Below are positions 1 to 11,900 of a DNA stretch of 64,000 nucleotides, piece by piece. This DNA comes from Pardosa pseudoannulata. Taxonomy: Eukaryota > Arthropoda > Arachnida > Araneae > Lycosidae. Position 1 is the stretch's first letter, and each line of letters opens with the position of its first letter. The stretch is from positions 169,091,390 to 169,155,389 of the forward strand of contig CM063505.1 of NCBI GenBank assembly GCA_032207245.1, read 5' to 3'. The notes under the pieces are model-generated. The model did not search any database and was not told the DNA's origin. It saw only the letters and a list, made by a program, of their open reading frames with translations. The position numbers and the translations under genes are program-made.

Positions 1-163
1 ACCAAACAACATCATTCGTCTACATTAGCGTGTACTTTAACACTGTAAAGTTTTAATATTAATTCAACAACTGTTTTCTACCATTATGTGTAATACTTCC
101 TTAAAGTGAACAAAAAATCAGTGATCTTTATCAGCACTTCGTTACTATGTACACATAAATAAT

Positions 164-500
164 TAATTGTGGTTTTATAATTCTTAATTCAAGTTTAAAT
201 CCTAACATAAGTTTATTTCCATTAATATTATAACACACAGAAGTATTTTTCTTTTTATTGGAATTCATGGGACCATTAGCTTAACGGTTTAGCTATCAAA
301 TAAATGAAAACTTCCAGGGATAATAATAATCGACAGTTTTGGGAATTAACTTGTATTTGGAAAAAGTAGCTATATTATGAAGCCATAAACCATAATGACA
401 ATTTTTTTATCAAATTTTAAACCGACCGATTTTCCCACGATGTTATCTTTGATTGCCCATCTCATGAACGCTCCTGCCATGCAACCGATCGTCGGGTACT
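164..500. repeat. Direct repeat, copy 1 (about 340 bp)
   Basis: This block is repeated with roughly 90% identity at 1118-1454 in the same orientation. It starts at TAATTGTGGTTTTATAATTC and ends near CATGCAACCGATCGTCG. About 615 bp of unrelated AT-rich sequence separates the copies. I see no coding frame, no TG...CA ends and no primer-binding motif, so I do not call it an LTR pair. It is either a segmental duplication or two copies of an unclassified dispersed repeat. Confidence 0.85.
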
Positions 501-1117
501 TTGAAGCAAGAAAGTGTGAGGAATTTCAAACATGTATTTTAATTTTTTAATAGTTAAAGTTTATTAGATAAACTTCAAGTGCGTTTTTCTCAGAACGGTA
601 TTTTTAATAAAATGTTGAAACTTGAAATGTGATTTCTCAAAAAGTTCTTAAAATATTTAGTTGAACATTATTATGAATGCTTTTGATAGTATATACTAGT
701 AAATGACCTAAAAACTTTAAATTTGGATAATTTTTAATGATGTTACACTGATAATACGATATAAGGGTAATGAATATTTGTTAAAAATTCAATGTGTATG
801 ATTTTGAAGGACCAAAATTTTTTACGAAATGTAAATTAAGCAAAGATTTTAGGTGATTCACTAGTCCAGTGTATAAGAAATGTGTTGCATCAAAAAATAT
901 TGAAATAATTTAATTTATTAAAAAATTAGACCTTGGGAAAAAACCAGATTTTTTTTACTAAATTTTTTTCATTTATTAGAAATTTTATAAAAACTTCTCC
1001 AGGATTTTTTTAAGTGCAATTCTCTATGGTAATATGAAAAATAAATCTAAAAATGTAAAAACATGAACTAGTTTCTACGTTTAAAGAAAAAAGTTCTCCG
1101 AACTTAGACGGATACCT
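501..1117. other. Spacer between direct repeats, no gene seen
   Basis: AT-rich sequence with no credible coding frame, RNA gene or element boundary. Confidence 0.5.
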
Positions 1118-1454
1118 TAATTGTGGTTTTATAATTCTTAATTCAAGATTAAATCCTAATATAAGTTTATTTCCATTACGATTATAAAGTACAGAGGTAT
1201 TTTTCTTTTTATTGGAGTTCGTGGGACCAATAGCTAAACGGTCTAGCTATCAAATAAATGAAAACTTCCACGGATAATGATAATCGACAGTTTTGGCAAT
1301 TAACTTGTATTTGGAAAAAGTAGCTATATTATGATGCCATAAACCATAATGAAAATTTTCTTATCAAATTTTAAACCGACCGATTTTCCCACGATGTTAT
1401 TTTTGATTGCCCATCTCATGACCGCTCCTGCCATGCAACCGATCGTCGAGTACT
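1118..1454. repeat. Direct repeat, copy 2 (about 340 bp)
   Basis: Second copy of the block at 164-500, same orientation, with scattered substitutions. It ends about 175 bp before a Tc1-like transposon. The stretch after it (1455-1629) is more GC-rich and unassigned. Confidence 0.85.
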
Positions 1455-1631
1455 CCGACGGAGGCCGTCAGTGCGGAGAGGTTCAATACTCGTGATCTGT
1501 TCACTATCACCAGAAAATTCCTAGCCAGACGGACAATTGGGCCGGATCTGTGTACAATGTAACCGGACATTCAGCTGAACGACGTTTGCCTGAAAATTCG
1601 ATATCTTTATCTCGCTAAGCAGTGAAGTATA

Positions 1632-2466
1632 CACTGTCTACCAATAAGTATTTGGACACCTGTGATAGAAAAGAAAAACTAACTTTATTCAAAATCAATA
1701 GTTGGTAGAGCCTCCACGAGAAGCAATTACAGCGTGAACCCTCCGGGGCATACTTTCCACAAGTCTTTGTATTACAGCTAGTGGTATTGTCTTCCACTCG
1801 GCTTGGAGTAGACATACAAGTTCCTTCACCGATTTTGGACGGGTAGTGCACCCCTTAATTCGGAGATCCAACTCGTCCCAGAGGTTCTCGATAGGGTTCA
1901 GGTCTGGGCTCTGGGCAAGTCAGTCCATTCGATGAACTCCATTGGCACCCTACCAAGCCTTGGTTAACCTCGAAACATGACAACTGCCATTGTCGTTCTG
2001 AAAGTAACAGGGGCCCAACCCTTAAAACTGCCACAATGTTGGAAGTACATTATCATCCAAAATAGTGCAGTAGGCATCGGCGTTGATCTTACCATGAATG
2101 GGAACCAAGGGTCCCAGTCCATACCAGAAGAAACACCCCCAGACCATAATTCCATCTCCACCAAACTTGACTGTTGGCATAATGCATTCTGGCAGGAGAT
2201 GTTCTCCAGGCAGACGCCATACCCAGACTCTGCCATCCGAATGGTAAAGGGTGAACCTTGATTCGTTGCTCCAAAGAACCCGTTTCCACTGATCTACAGT
2301 CCAATTTCGATGTGCTTTGTACAACATTAACCGAGCAGCGCAGTTGGACTTTGTGATCAAAGGCTTATGGGCAGCAGCACGACTGTGAAAACCAAGCCAT
2401 AACGTACCTCAGGACCGCATATATCGTCATTTGCATAGGTGTCCAAATACTTATTGTTAGACAGTG
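1632..2466 (-). mobile_element. Tc1-like DNA transposon, internally deleted, with TIRs and TA duplication
   Basis: Both ends carry the same inverted repeat, about 28 bp. The left end reads CACTGTCTACCAATAAGTAT and continues TTGGACACCT. The right end, reversed, reads CACTGTCTAACAATAAGTAT and continues identically. Each end is flanked by TA (1630-1631, 2467-2468), the target duplication expected of the Tc1/mariner superfamily. At 835 bp it is shorter than the usual 1.3-1.7 kb. The missing part is the N-terminal DNA-binding half of the transposase, so this copy cannot move by itself but may still be mobilised through its ends. Confidence 0.9.
1695..2395 (-). pseudogene. Broken Tc1-like transposase, catalytic half only
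   Basis: The - strand encodes the catalytic half of a Tc1-family transposase. The longest open piece (2022-2360) includes [19 protein letters not shown] and [11 protein letters not shown], hallmark Tc1 motifs. A frameshift near 2020 then moves the reading to another frame, which carries the second acidic site (NDNGSCH) and the third (DLNPIENLWDEL, ending at a TGA at 1695). The paired helix-turn-helix region expected upstream is absent. The first catalytic aspartate, usually in W-S-D-E-S, reads N here, so the enzyme would be dead even without the frameshift. It lies wholly inside the TIR-bounded element. Confidence 0.88.
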
Positions 2467-2468
2467 TA

Positions 2469-3006
2469 ACTAAGAACCAAAGAAGGTGTTTTAATAAAAT
2501 TATTACCACAACAGACAATTCAGTTGTTATCAATAACCACTTTAAACAGATTTTAAATCAATAATTTTGGAATTTTATAGCTATTTCCAAGGACATTCAT
2601 TCCAGATGCATTTCTATAAGTCATATACCTTGGAAATTTATTGAAAATGTATCTTTTAGAATAAAAAATAAAAGTGACTTAAAATTAAAATGTTTCGAAT
2701 AGCAAAAATTTAACTTTTTAGGTTGAAAGGATCATTATACATATTTTGTACGGGAAGAATAAATATCTTGATACCATTATTATTTTATTAGTATTGTATT
2801 TTTCTATATTCCCAACGAATGCATTGAATAACAACTAAGTTTCATTATATGTCCTCAAATGCCTCTTATGAATAAAAATGATCTTAAACTTTTTATACAC
2901 ATCCCTTTGACATATAAATTTTACTCGTAAAAGATATATTTATGAAAAATTTTCAATAAAACTATATTTGAAACAATTAATAAATAATCAATAACTTTTA
3001 AAATTG
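2469..3006. other. Intergenic, nothing recognised
   Basis: AT-rich, no coding frame or element boundary found. Confidence 0.5.
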
Positions 3007-3435
3007 TTAAATTTTTACTTGAAATTGTAAACAGTTTCACCTAAATATAAAGCTGATAACGTATTTAGTTTTCAAGCTGACTGGTCAAAAGCATATTATT
3101 AAAAGAAAATTCAGTTTGAAAGTCCACTGCCTGCTTAGTGACCTTGAAGAAATTCATTCCTTTATGAAGTGATCCTTTATAAAGAAGTGATACTTTATAG
3201 AAAACCCCTTTATGAAGCGGTCTTCATAAGGGGACCAAGTTTTTACTTGGAATTGTAAAAAGTTTCATCTAAATATAAAGCTAATAACGACTTCAATTTT
3301 CACGCAGACTGGTCAAAAGCGTATTATTAAAAGAAAATTCAGTTTGAAAGTCCACTGCCTACTTAGCGACCTTGAAGAAATTCATTCCTTTATGAAGAAG
3401 TGATCCATTATAGAAAGCCGCTTTAAGAAGCAGTC
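3007..3435. repeat. 228-bp tandem duplication
   Basis: Two adjacent copies: the shared AGTTTGAAAGTCCACTGCCT starts at 3113 and again at 3341, an offset of 228 bp. Copies differ by scattered substitutions and by short rearrangements of a TTTATGAAG-type sub-repeat at the junction. No coding potential is seen. The following stretch to about 4424 is unassigned AT-rich sequence. Confidence 0.8.
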
Positions 3436-4424
3436 TTCATAAGGGAACCTTGAAAATCACTTTACGGGACACAGTGGACTTAAAGCTAAAGAGAGGGGAA
3501 GAGATCGATCAATAAATACATATTAGCCAATTTCTTCCTCTTAGAAAAAGTTCCACGATTTCTGGGTTTATACACGGAAATATATGGTATCTGTTTGTGT
3601 TACTACTTTACAATTTTCTCCTTTTGTCAAGAAAAAAATTTCTTGTCTTCCGATGATAAAATAAATGAAAGGATATGCTGATTTGGTAAATCCACGTTCA
3701 CGAGTCATACATAAGCTTTTGAGCGAATGTCATGACCTAACAGAACACAACCCAGTATTGAATTGTTTTGCATCAGTCGTCATGAAAGGCTTAAAAGATG
3801 TTTGATCAGCGTGTATGTCTATATTACCAAACAACGGGAGACCCTCGCGTGACTAAATGCACATATTGTTACATTATCTTATAAATGAAGAGTTAGCTTG
3901 GGATTTCGCAGCCTCTAGAGAACGGTTGAGGAAGTAGGCAGCAGTAATAAAATATTGAAATGTAATATAATTTAATGGAAGTTAACATGATATAGCTTAT
4001 ATTTATTGCTAACGTTTAGAGGAGGATACAACATGAGTACCTGATTATGTCAGAATATTTCAAATTATAGCGTGTTATTTACTCACGTATTTACTTACTT
4101 AAAAATCTATTTACCTTATACGACTGATTTATTAGATTAAATTTATTTAGTTTTGTAGATTCATGTAATTTTGAAATTGACAGTTCACATTTGTTATCAA
4201 ATCGTCCTCTTCCCTTTTTAAGTTATCTTACTTTAAACGAAGACAATTTTAGTTATTTCGGAAGAAAATCTTATGAAAACATAATCTTTGAAAGTTAAAG
4301 GTAAGTGTAACTGCTATAGATTGTAAGTTTTAACAGCAAATACAATCTAATATGGATTCATTCTTAAACATTTTAAGAATAAATGATAACGGTTTCGTTT
4401 GTTAAATTTTCAAGTCATCTCATT

Positions 4425-6592
4425 TTTTGATTCTTATATTTGATTCTCTAGTTTTTAATTATTAAGATCACTTTGTTAGTCTACCCCTGCTATCTTCTCT
4501 TAGTCGGAGGGTCATTGCCATACGATAGCCGAATGGGTAGAAGGCTATTTTTTATTACCCGAGTAGATATTTGGATTCTTATATTTGATTCTCTCCTTTT
4601 TAATTTATTAAGATCACTTTGTTAGTCTATCTGTGCTGTCTTCTCTAGGTCTGAGGGTCATTGTCGTACGATTGACGAATGGGTAGCAAGCTGTTTTTTA
4701 TTACCGAAGTAGACATTTGGATCCTTTTATTTGATTCTCTCCTTTTTAATTATTGAGATCACTTTGTTAGTCTGTCTCTGCTATCTTCTCTTAGTCGGAG
4801 GGTCATTGCCGTAGGATAGTCGAATGGATAGAAAGCTATTTTTTATTACCCGAGTAGATATTTGGATTCTTATATTTGATTATTTCCTTTTCAATTTATT
4901 AAGATCACTTTGTTAGTCTATCTCTGATATCTTCTTTGAGTCGAGGGTCAATGTCGTACAATGGCCGAATGGATAGAAAGCTATTTTATATTACCCGAGA
5001 AGATATTTGGATTCTTATATTTGATTCTTTACTTTTTAATTTATTAAGATCACTTTGTTAGTCTATCTCTGTTATCTATTCTTAGTCGGAGGGTCATTGC
5101 CGTACGATAGCCGAATGGGTAGATAGGTATTTTTTATTACCCGAGTAGATATTCGGATTCTTATATTTGATTCTATATTTTTTAATTTTTTATGACCACT
5201 TTGTTAGTTTATCTTTGCTATCTTCTCTTAGTCGGAGGGTCATTGCCGTACGATGGTCGAATGGGTAGAAAGCTATTTTTTATTACCCGAGTAGATATTT
5301 GGAATCTTATATTTGATTCTCTCTTTTTTAATTTATTAAGATTACTTTGTTAGTCTATCTCTGCTATCTTCTCTTAGTCGGAAGATCACTGCCCTACGAT
5401 GGCCGAATGAGTAAAAAGCTGTTTTTTATTACCCGAGTAGATATTTGGAATCTTATATTTGATTCTCTACTTTTTAATTTATTAAGATCACTTTGTTAAT
5501 CAATCTCTACTATCTTCTCTTAGTCGGAGTGTCACTGCCCTACGATGGCCGAATGAGTAGAACGCTGTTTTTTGTTACCGAAGTAGACATTTGGATTTTT
5601 ATATTTGATTCTCTCCTTTTTAATTTATTAAGATCGCTTTGTTAATCAATCTCTACTATCTTCTCTTAGTCGAGGATCATTGTCGTACAATAGCCGAATG
5701 GGTAGAAAGCCGTTTTTTGTTACCGAAGTAGACATTTGGATTCTTATATTTGATTCTCTCCTTTTTAATTTATTAGTTTAGTTTAGTTTGGTTTGGAGTG
5801 CTACGGTCTACTTTTTACAACACGAGGGCTAATGAGACCGGGACCTACAGCTTAAAGCCGATTCCGAACGGCTACGAACATCCATGCCACTGTGGGATTC
5901 AAACCCACGAACTCCGGTACCGAAGGCCAGCACCCTAACCAATCGACCATCGTTCGGCTTTTTAATTTATTAAGATCCCTTTGTTAATCAATCTCTACTA
6001 TCTTCTCTTAGTCGGAGGGTCATTGTCGTACAATAGCCGAAAGGATAGAAAGCTATTTTTTATTACCCGAGTAGATATTTGGATTCTTATATTTGATTAT
6101 CTCTTTTTTAATTTATTAAGATCACTTTGTTAATCAATTTCTGATATCTTCTCTTAGTCGGAAGGTCATTGCCGTTCGATGGCCGAATAGGTAGAAAGCT
6201 GTTTTTATTGCCCGAATAGACATTTGGATTTGTATATTAAATTCCCTCCTTTTAATTTATTAAGATCACTTTTTTAGTCTATCTGTGCTATCTTCTCTTA
6301 ATCGGAAGGTCATTGCCGCACGATGGCCGAATGGGTAGAAATTTGGTAAATTCGATCGGTTTGTAGGAAATGGGTAGAAATTTGGTAAAACTGGGTAAAT
6401 TTTTTATTACCCGAGTAGATATTTAGATTCTCCTTTTTAATTTATTGAGATCACTTTGTTAGTCTATCTCTGCTATCTTCTCTTAGTTTGAGGGTCTTTG
6501 TCGTATGATGGCCGAATGGGTAGAAAGTTGTTTTTTATTACCACAGTACACATTTGGATTCTTATATTTGTTTCTCTCTTTTTTAATTTATT
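4425..6592. repeat. 146-bp tandem array, about 13 copies
   Basis: The unit carries TAGTCGGAGGGTCATTGCC, GATGGCCGAATGGGTAGAAAG and TTTTTTATTACCCGAGTAGA. The TAG(T/G) tag falls near 4501, 4646, 4792, 4938, 5083, 5229, 5375, 5521, 5667, 6009, 6155, 6299 and 6484. Spacing is 144-146 bp except across a SINE insertion (5667 to 6009) and a roughly 40-bp insertion near 6340-6380. The array ends about 110 bp before the splice acceptor of the first coding exon of the desaturase, so it lies in the gene's 5' flank or 5' intron. Confidence 0.92.
5776..5957 (-). mobile_element. tRNA-derived SINE (family 1), full length, with 15-bp target duplication
   Basis: On the - strand it begins GCCGAACGATGGTCGATTGG (A-box-like), has a B box GGGTTTGAATCCC, a body including GTAGCCGTTCGGAATCGGC, and a tail of AAACTAAACTAAAC. 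The 15-bp duplication CTTTTTAATTTATTA flanks it at 5761-5775 and 5958-5972, as expected for LINE-driven retroposition. It sits inside the 146-bp array and accounts for the long spacing there. At least four relatives lie elsewhere in the window. Confidence 0.92.
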
Positions 6593-6690
6593 TAAAAACT
6601 ATGTTCTTCAAGAATTAAAATTTACATTTAATATAACTGGGGAAATGTTTTTAAAAACCCTTTTTTCAATTCTAAATTAATAATTCCAAA

Positions 6691-6711
6691 TTTTTCTTCA
6701 TTAGGTAAATT
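6691..6711 (+). promoter_or_regulatory. Splice acceptor and start context of desaturase exon 1
   Basis: A T-rich tract followed by CATTAG at 6699-6704 gives a good 3' splice site seven bases before the ATG at 6712. This suggests that a 5' non-coding exon lies upstream, in or beyond the 146-bp array. It is also possible that transcription simply starts upstream without splicing. Confidence 0.55.
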
Positions 6712-6895
6712 ATGGCTTCTGTCTCTTCAGTTCTTTTAAAGAATAATGCAGATGAGAAACAAAGAATTGAAAACGTCGAATATAAAATAAAGATTGTCTG
6801 GTTCAATGTGATCGTTTACTCATTGTTCCACGTGCTTTCATTCTACGGAATTTACCTCTCTTTTACCTCAGCAGCGTGGAAAACAATTATTTTTA
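6712..6895 (+). CDS. SCD-like: Desaturase coding exon 1 (residues 1-61 plus 1 nt)
   Basis: Starts at the ATG and ends at a GTAAGT donor (6896-6901), leaving one base of a split codon. It encodes a charged cytosolic N terminus and the first membrane helix, ending WKTIIF. Confidence 0.93.
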
Positions 6896-8313
6896 GTAAG
6901 TAATCTGATTTTTCCTTTTGTTTGGGATGGAACAAGTTTTAAAGTGTTCTTGTTTCACTAAAAGTTATTGCAACTCTTCATTAATGAACCACTAGAATGA
7001 ATCCTGCACTAATCATATCTAAAATACTCTTTATTACTGCATCTAGCTTTGTACTCTTTGATTGCTCCTTCCTCATTTTGGCATTTTCCCATCCGATTCG
7101 CTTTTATATGTCACGTTAAACCTTTTTTTTCACTTCACTTCCAGAATGTATGCTATGCCGCTCTTTCTGCTTGCATAATTAACGAATCTCATACATTCTA
7201 AAGGATCTTGATGCCTGCAAAGTATCTATCCGTTTCAATAGACTATATAACTCATTAAATACTTTGAAAAACTGTACATACATCTGTGACACGCTAAAGA
7301 CCTGTATCGATTTCTATATAATCCTGAAATAATTCGTTTAAATTAAAGTAAAAAATATACTACAAATAATACAGATATATTTTGAAAAATAAATTTACAA
7401 GTTACTTAACAATTAGCATTATATGTTAATTTTAAATATAAATATTAACTGAACCTAGGGTAAATTGATCTCAAAACTACATTTTCAAAACGGTAGAAAT
7501 ATATAGTAATTACCTTTAATTACTCACTAAAAATAGCCTATTTAATTATCTGAATTATATTAACTCATACAATAGACAGCACAATTTTATATACGAAGAA
7601 AAAAAATCAAGCTTTTCTATTAAGTAAATTTTTAAAATATATTTTTTCAATAACGCCAGGACACTTACCTGTTAAACATTCGCCCAAACAGTGCCACAGA
7701 ATTTGTTGACCATTTTATTAAAAGAGCACCATATAGGAGCAGGGCCGTAACTAGGGCGTGGCAAAGGTGTCATTGCTACAGGCGCATGAGTCTTAAGGCC
7801 TACGTACCGTGGCGAAAATGGGGTCCGAATGAGAACGATTTGCCCCAAGTAAAAATAAAGAATAGTTAAAAAGAAAACTTTTTTATTTCAAAATCCATTA
7901 TGTTTAAATACTATTTTTTTATGAATTTTCTTAATTTTTAAAATGCTTCTAGAGACTAAATCTGTTATAGATTCTTACAAAATGTGTACCAAACATTCCT
8001 AATATGCCTTAATATAATTCCGAATATTCGTTTTAAATTTTGAATTTGATAAAGTTATTAAAACTAAAATTTATATTTAGAAATTTGCCAATTTTTTATG
8101 AAAATTCAACCTTTAAATAAAAAACAATTCCCTCAAATAAATTATATCAGCAAAATATTATCCCGAAGCTATTCAAAAATATTTTTAAGTATTAATAAGG
8201 AAAAATAAGAAAAAAAATTTAAATTAATATGCTAGGAATATTTCAAGAATTAACAAAATATTTTGAGTTCTTTCTGAGTGTATGATATGTGTGTGTGTGT
8301 GTGTATATATATA

Positions 8314-8352
<39 letters not shown>

Positions 8353-8377
8353 TTGTGTGTGTGTGTGTATATATATA

Positions 8378-8416
<39 letters not shown>

Positions 8417-8859
8417 TTGTGTGTGTGTGTGTGTAAGGAAAATTCTCAGGGGTTTTCAAATCTGAAGTCAAGGGCTAAAAATTCCTGCGTCCTATTTCAT
8501 TCCCCTTTTTAACCCCTAACCTAAATTGACCACTAGGGCTACAGTTTACGTCCTCAGAGAAGGGGTCTGACCAATTATAACTGTACATTGCCTTAGGGGG
8601 CAATTTAGGAAATTTCCAAACAAAAAGGAGATGCACGCTGTCGGAGGCAGATTTTTCTAGATATTTTCCCACAGATGTTGAACCAGGTGTTAAGGGTCTT
8701 GTACATAGACCTTCATCCTAGCTGACCCTTCAGTTTGTCGTGTCCCTATGATGAAGTGGGAACCCGTCCCCCAATGTTATCTTAATAAAGATCTTTATCT
8801 AAAACGGTGTGATTTTTATGGCCATGACTGTAACCACCCATCGAGAAGTCCGTCTCATT

Positions 8860-8942
<83 letters not shown>

Positions 8943-8946
8943 GCAT

Positions 8947-8991
<45 letters not shown>

Positions 8992-11900
8992 ACATGTTTA
9001 TGTATTTTCTCACTATATTTGGTGCCAGGAGAGCAAACCAATTTTTTTTTTTACCACGGGCGATAAAGAACTTAATTAAGCTCCTGTATAGGGGACCAAC
9101 ACTGTTAAAACAACACAAAGTCGGTCCTCGTAATTTAGAAGCAGCGACCAAACAGAAGACACCCAGGCTTGGCCTGCCACCGCCAGTAGTACTGTTTGTG
9201 AATTTCGAGGACATTACGACCAAGAACCTATTTTTGAAATATTGTGAATCGTGATATAAAACACAATTTTAAATTATTTTGCATCAACTATCCTAGATTT
9301 TTGGCAACCATTTAATAGGTATATTTCATAGTTTTAAAAGAGTTGAAAATCTTAAATATCTCACATATTTTGATACAATTTTAATGAGGATTCAAAAACT
9401 TATGATAAGTCAAATTAGAGACACTTTAGCCTGCACGATACTAGAAAGTATGAAACCCTTTAATGCAGTAAAGAAAAGATCACAGCGAACGTAACAAATT
9501 TATGAACGACAATTTACCTGACAATGCGTAAATTGTATGTCATATATTTAAAGGAACTCTCTTTATCCTGGCCATATAAAACATTTCGGGGAGCTGGAGA
9601 CAGTACAGGTTTTAAAATAATAACAAATGCTGCTATTTATGTACACTGTTAAGGAATATAGAACTTTTTTCTGTTTAAAATGTATTATCTAAGATTTAAG
9701 GAGCATTGTACCTTTTTAGCTAAAAAATCTGTATTATAATAACATGTATTTGATGAATTATATAAAATGTTCAGCTAGCTCTATTTAGAATAAAGTTTTT
9801 CCAAGATTATTAGTAAGACTAAATTTATAAAAATTGTTTTTGTCTATAAAGAAATATATTTGAAAAATATAAAATCTGTACACCAAGTGAAGAAAAGTAA
9901 AAATCCATTTACCCACTTGGAAATTTTTAAATTATTATAATAGCATATATTTGATGAATTATATAAAATGCTCAGCGCTATATAGCATAAAGTTTTTCCA
10001 AGATTATTAGTAAGGCTAAATTTATAAAAGTTGTTTAATTTTTCTCTATGAAGAAATATATTTGAAAAATATAAAATCTGTAGACGAAGTGAAAAAAGTA
10101 AAAATCCATTAACCCACTTCGAAATTTTTAAATTATTATAATAGCATATATTTGATGCATTATATAAAATGTTCAACTCTATTTAGAATAACGTTTTTCC
10201 AAGATTATTAGTAAGACTAAATTTATAAAAGTTGTTTAATTTTTGTCTATGAAGAAATATATTTAAAAAACATCATAAAATCTGTACATCAAGTGAAAAA
10301 AGTAAAAATCCATTTACCGACTTGGAAATTTTTAAATTATTATAATAGCATATATTTGATGCATTATATAAAATGTTCAGCTCTATTTAGAATAGCGTTT
10401 TTCCAAGATTATTAGTAAGGCTAAATTTATAAAAGTTGTTTACATTTCTCTAAGAAAAAATATATTTAAAAAAAGTCATACAATCTGTACACAAAGTGAA
10501 AAAAAGTAAAATTTCATTTACACACTTAAAAAGTTTTAAATTATTATAACAGCATATATTTGATGAATTTTAATACGTTCAGCTCTATTTAGAATAAAGT
10601 TTTTCCAAGATTATTAGTAAGACTAAAATATAAGAAATTGTTTAATTTTTGTCCATAAAGAAATATATTTTAAAAATATTATAAAATTTGTACACGAAGT
10701 GAAAAAAGTAAAAATCCATTTATCCATCTGGAAATTTTTAAATTATTATAATAGCATATATGTGATGCATTATACAAAATGTTCAGCTCTATTTAGAATA
10801 ACGTTTTTCCAAGATTATTAGTAAAGCTAAATTTATTAAAGTTGTTTAATTTTTCTCTATGAAGAAATATATTTTAAAAATATCATAAAGTCTGTACATC
10901 AAGTAAGAAAAGTAAAAATCCATTTACCCACTTGAAAATTTTTAAATTAGAAACGGTACTACTGAAGAATAGGGTACCCCTTGGCAAATTTGATGAAATT
11001 ATTGGCGATGTTTACTAAAACACAAAGATATTTCATCCAAACAACATTGTAGCCCTTTGCTATTTGGGTGTTTTTAATTGCTGTAGATTGCTCCATTGTA
11101 ATAGAATTATATATATTTTCTTATATATATCCATAATTAACCAAAACCACTGAGAAAGCGAGCATTTACATTTATGGGCAATTAATCCCTCAACAGTTCA
11201 AAAAGACAACAGCTCCAAATTTTAATAATTAACATAGTGAACCTTTAATGGTTTATTATATCTAATATTTTTAAGCATTTTTAAGCACCTAATATATAAA
11301 AAATGGATTTCACAAAAAGAGCTGGATACAAATCTAATATAAATTAAAATATAGATACAGATTATTTGGACATGATGAGAACAGGGGGAAATGTTAGGCT
11401 ACCATGCTCAGAGCTTTATCGCCAAGTTGGCGGGGGCACCCAGTTCTTCAGTCAAGTCATTAGAAACTAATATCTTGTGTCAAACAGTAGCTAATTGTCT
11501 ATTTTATTTTGTGAACATAAATTACATATGAAGCCCAGTGGCTTTGAGAAGCGGTTCGAGCTCCCAAGCTACAGGTCGGAGGTTCGATTCTCGAGCTTAC
11601 TCAGCCTTTCATCCCTGCAGTGGGTAGACAAAATGAGGACCAAACCTGCTTGGGAACTAAGTGAACACTTAATGATTCACTACCATAGTGACATATTAAT
11701 GATTCACTATGGTTAATTTTTAATAATTTGGAGCTGTTGTCTTTGTAAACTGTTGAGGGATTAATTACCAATAAATATAAATGCCAGTTTCTAAGTGGTT
11801 TTGGTTAACTACCACTAGTTTTACGGACGTTTCTTATACACCTATCTCTACGAACACGCGTCAATTTGACGTATGAACTAATACTTATAACAACATTCAG

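Noticed and set aside
164..1454. The 340-bp direct repeats as a pair of LTRs around a 615-bp interior
   Set aside because: No TG...CA ends, no primer-binding or purine-rich tract, no coding interior and no target duplication.
4425..6592. Tandem arrays as CRISPR
   Set aside because: Units are directly adjacent with no unique spacers, periods are too long, and the genome is eukaryotic.
7740..7860. hAT-like left end CAGGGCCGTAACTAGGGC
   Set aside because: No matching right end or 8-bp duplication was found downstream, so an element cannot be delimited; at most a truncated copy.
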